Shown here: in pieces, positions 7,970 to 9,703 of the stretch
How positions within the stretch are numbered: position 1 is the stretch's first letter
Layout: each line of letters begins with the position of its first letter
From: Gammaproteobacteria bacterium
GTDB taxonomy: Bacteria > Pseudomonadota > Gammaproteobacteria > GCA-001735895
Direction of reading: 5' to 3'
Length of the DNA: 9,703 nt
NCBI GenBank assembly: GCA_024763185.1
Contig: JANTFY010000069.1
Location: forward strand, 1 to 9,703
Notes under the pieces: generated by a model
Told to the model about the DNA's origin: nothing
Database searches by the model: none
What the model saw: the letters and a program-made list of their open reading frames with translations, nothing else
Made by a program: the position numbers and the translations under genes

Positions 7970-8200
7970 ATGGTCACCCAAGTTGACGCACGGCGCCTGC
8001 TATGCCCGATGCCCGTCATCCGCTTACAGGATACGATCCAAGAACTGCCGCTTGACAGCATTGTTGAAATCACCTGCACCGACCCCGGAGTAAAAAATGA
8101 TATTCCGGCCTGGTGCAAAATAAACGGTCAACGCGTTGAGCAGATATTGGAACAGGACGATGAAATCATCATAAGCGTAAGGAAACTGAATAATGATTGA
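7970..8200 (+). CDS. TusA-family sulfur carrier protein
   Basis: A 76-residue protein of the TusA/SirA type. The signature LLCPMPVIRL (10-19) contains the CPxP motif, whose Cys12 is the expected persulfide-carrying residue. TDPGVKNDIPAWCK (37-50) is the second conserved TusA block. Cys36 and Cys49 are additional. E. coli TusA passes sulfur from IscS through TusBCD/E to MnmA. Here the gene begins 2 bases after the stop of an MnmA/ThiI-like enzyme, so this paralogue probably feeds that enzyme directly (inference). There is no separate ribosome site, which suggests translational coupling to the upstream gene. The 3' end overlaps the transporter gene by 8 bases. No tusB, tusC, tusD or tusE is in the window. 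Confidence 0.92.
   Translation: MVTQVDARRLLCPMPVIRLQDTIQELPLDSIVEITCTDPGVKNDIPAWCKINGQRVEQILEQDDEIIISVRKLNND
8179..8183 (+). promoter_or_regulatory. Shine-Dalgarno for the CDF transporter gene
   Basis: AAGGA lies within the end of the tusA-like gene, 9 bases before the ATG at 8193. It supports that ATG, which overlaps the tusA-like stop. Confidence 0.55.
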
Positions 8201-9320
8201 CCAGCGCCAGAGAACCATAAAAAAAGTGACCTTTGTCGGCATAGTCGTCAATATTCTGCTTGCCGCTGCGCAAATCGTGTCCGGTTGGCTGGCGCACTCC
8301 CAGGCCCTGGTGGCTGATGGCCTGCATACGCTGGCCGACCTGATGAGTGATTTCGTGGTCCTTGTGACGGCACACCATGCCGCCAAAGAAGCGGATGAAG
8401 ATCATCCTTACGGTCATGCGCGCCTGGAAACCCTGTCCTCAATCTTCCTCGGGGTCGCGCTTATAGCGGTTGCCGTCGGCATGGGTTACCGGGGCATTGA
8501 AAGCATGGCCTCTGCACAAGCTTACGAAACCCATTCCTACGCCTTAATTTTTGCAGCCCTTGCCATCGTCAGCAAAGAATTCCTTTATCAATACACGATT
8601 AGAAATGCGCGAAAAATAAAATCCACCCTGCTGGAAAGCAATGCATTACATCATCGCTCTGACGTGTTTTCCTCGATCGTGGTGGTAATCGGTGTGGGCG
8701 CTCAGGTTGCGGGCATCGCCAATATGGACGCACTGGCTGCCATAATCGTTTCCATCATGATTTCCTTGATGGGTATACATCTCGTTAAGAAAGCCTTTTC
8801 AGAACTGATCGATACCAGCCTCGATCAGCAACTGGTTGAACAAATCCGTCAACATATCGAAAACACGGATGGCGTTATTGCCGTACACCGTTTACGATCG
8901 CGCTCTATGGGTGGCATGGGTTATATTGATACAGAAATTCGCGTCAATCCTCATCTAAGCGTCTCCGAGGCGCACTTTATTTCTCTATATATTGAAAATA
9001 CCATCAAGTCCAAATTCTCGGAAATCATTGACGTAACCGTGCATATCGATCCGGTCGCCGAATCCGACCACGATGACATACTTAAACTACCCACTCGTTC
9101 CGAACTCCTGTTTTCACTGTACTCAGCCTGGGAGGGTGTACAAGGCTCTGAACAGGTTCGCAATATCCATCTACATTATTTGACTGACGCGATTGAGATT
9201 GATGTCATACTGCCACTGCAAAACGCCAGTAATCCGGATTCGGACCTCGCTCAGCAACTCCACAGTAAAGCGGCCAACATCCCCTTTGTCGGTCAGATCA
9301 ATATTTATTATGCGCCCTGA
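8193..9320 (+). CDS. Cation diffusion facilitator (CDF) metal efflux transporter, probably zinc
   Basis: Inner-membrane divalent-metal/proton antiporter of 375 residues. Hydrophobic segments appear near 13-33, 37-60, 83-105, 116-134, 158-177 and 178-197, the usual six. Gapless comparison with E. coli FieF (from memory) places the transport site at His45, Asp49, His153 and Asp157. This HxxxD/HxxxD pair is usual in zinc CDFs, whereas FieF has DxxxD in helix 2. Asp68, His71 and His75 (HPYGH) match the FieF interface site. The cytoplasmic domain keeps His232, His261 and HID (284-286) of the binuclear zinc site, but the FieF His248 is Glu here. Unlike FieF (300 residues) it continues about 80 residues further, with strand-like segments IHLHYLTDAIEIDVIL (325-340) and VGQINIYY (366-373) that resemble a second such domain. 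Metal specificity is inferred. Confidence 0.9.
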   Translation: MIDQRQRTIKKVTFVGIVVNILLAAAQIVSGWLAHSQALVADGLHTLADLMSDFVVLVTAHHAAKEADEDHPYGHARLETLSSIFLGVALIAVAVGMGYRGIESMASAQAYETHSYALIFAALAIVSKEFLYQYTIRNARKIKSTLLESNALHHRSDVFSSIVVVIGVGAQVAGIANMDALAAIIVSIMISLMGIHLVKKAFSELIDTSLDQQLVEQIRQHIENTDGVIAVHRLRSRSMGGMGYIDTEIRVNPHLSVSEAHFISLYIENTIKSKFSEIIDVTVHIDPVAESDHDDILKLPTRSELLFSLYSAWEGVQGSEQVRNIHLHYLTDAIEIDVILPLQNASNPDSDLAQQLHSKAANIPFVGQINIYYAP

Positions 9321-9391
9321 ACCATAGATATACTGACTTACAACACGCTACAATCTTAAAACAGTTTTTTTCAGACGATCACGTTTTAAAC

Positions 9392-9421
9392 TGGCCTGGC
9401 CATCCATTCCCGGCCAAGCCA
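9392..9421 (+). other. Imperfect GC-rich hairpin in the spacer before the kinase-like gene
   Basis: TGGCCTGGCC (9392-9401) can pair with GGCCAAGCCA (9412-9421) around a 10-base loop, with one C-A mismatch. No T-run follows, so it is not a standard intrinsic terminator. It could be a Rho-independent remnant, a leader structure of the downstream gene or a repeat. The rest of 9321-9509 is A+T rich, with a weak -10-like TACAAT at 9349-9354 and no matching -35. I see no gene in it. Confidence 0.35.
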
Positions 9422-9509
9422 TTGCCATCACCATGCAAACTTCTGGTTATTCCTTTAAACCCGATGAGTTCTGGGTGCTACACTTAGAAAAAAGCGAGAA
9501 AGAAAAACG

Positions 9510-9703
9510 ATGCCCAAATTCCAGGAGCCCCGCGAAAAATACGGTCAGGTTTATCTTGAGGACACCGACAAAGCTTTACCCGAGGTACTCAACCCAAACA
9601 CCCGCTACATGTTTCTAAGCACCATCGCCAAGGGCGGCAAGTGCCTGATCAAGTCATGCAAGGACATGCACCTAAACCGCGTGATCGCCTACAAAACCTT
9701 GCG
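9510..9703 (+). CDS. Protein kinase-like protein, N-terminal fragment (runs off the window)
   Basis: An open frame from ATG 9510 to the window edge encodes 64 full codons. The first 30 or so residues are charged. They are followed by RYMFLSTIAKGGKCLIKS (32-49) and HLNRVIAYKTL (54-64). This has the layout of the first strands of a eukaryotic-type Ser/Thr protein kinase: a glycine-rich loop (AKGGK in place of the usual GxGxxG), then VxAxK-like VIAYK with Lys62 as the candidate ATP-binding lysine. There is no signal peptide, so a cytoplasmic start is expected. The frame is closed by a TGA at 9465, and no other ATG lies between, so this start is favoured, with only a weak purine-rich ribosome site (9496-9503). 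The catalytic loop and the rest lie outside the window, so activity cannot be judged. Confidence 0.62.
   Translation, partial: MPKFQEPREKYGQVYLEDTDKALPEVLNPNTRYMFLSTIAKGGKCLIKSCKDMHLNRVIAYKTL

Noticed and set aside
9349..9354. TACAAT as a promoter for the kinase-like gene
   Set aside because: No -35-like hexamer lies 16-18 bases upstream, and it is 156 bases from the start codon. It is too weak to list as a feature.
9355..9372. AAAACAG followed by a T-run as a terminator for the CDF gene
   Set aside because: The only possible stem is four A-T pairs with almost no loop, so it is not a stable hairpin.
9433..9618. Open frame of 61 codons across the spacer and the start of the kinase-like gene
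   Set aside because: It has no ribosome site, and its second half (rich in Arg, Thr and Pro) is the out-of-frame reading of the kinase-like gene. The other frame has a recognisable domain.

Overview
The window reads as chromosomal DNA from a free-living gammaproteobacterium of moderate GC content. The evidence is a complete Pseudomonas-type minor pilin operon in the order fimU-pilV-pilW-pilX-pilY1-pilY2-pilE, followed by gammaproteobacterial housekeeping-style genes. Every convincing gene is on the + strand. I see no insertion sequence, CRISPR array, tRNA, rRNA or phage gene, and I cannot assign a genus.

Region 1 (15-6853) is the type IV pilus tip/priming operon. It has five prepilin-type proteins with class III (PilD-cleaved) leaders: a GspH/FimT-type protein, PilV, PilW, PilX and PilE. 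It also has the large secreted PilY1 tip protein (von Willebrand A-like N-terminus, beta-propeller C-terminus) and a small exported PilY2-like protein. Spacing is very tight: ATGA overlaps at pilV/pilW and pilY1/pilY2, and short gaps elsewhere. One transcript with translational coupling is likely. The promoter lies left of the window. A strong intrinsic terminator (6877-6909) closes the operon. In this system the minor pilins and PilY1 form a complex that primes pilus assembly and sits at the pilus tip, where PilY1 acts in adhesion and calcium-dependent control of retraction.

Region 2 (6924-9320) is a second tight gene group. It encodes an MnmA/ThiI-like PP-loop ATPase with two cysteine motifs, probably an RNA-thiolating enzyme with a C-terminal NFACT-R-like domain. 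Next come a TusA-family sulfur carrier and a cation diffusion facilitator (CDF) transporter that overlaps tusA by 8 bases. The first two form a plausible sulfur-relay pair: TusA would carry persulfide sulfur to the PP-loop enzyme. The CDF transporter has an HD-HD metal site, which suggests zinc, and an extra C-terminal domain that looks like a second copy of the usual cytoplasmic domain. A consensus -10 box lies inside the upstream terminator hairpin and may start this transcript.

Region 3 (9321-9703) is a 189-base spacer with an imperfect GC-rich hairpin, then the first 64 codons of a protein-kinase-like gene cut off by the window edge.

Most of the window is ordinary. The least standard parts are the PP-loop/TusA/CDF cluster and the duplicated tail of the transporter. 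I found no clear evidence of an entirely new system.
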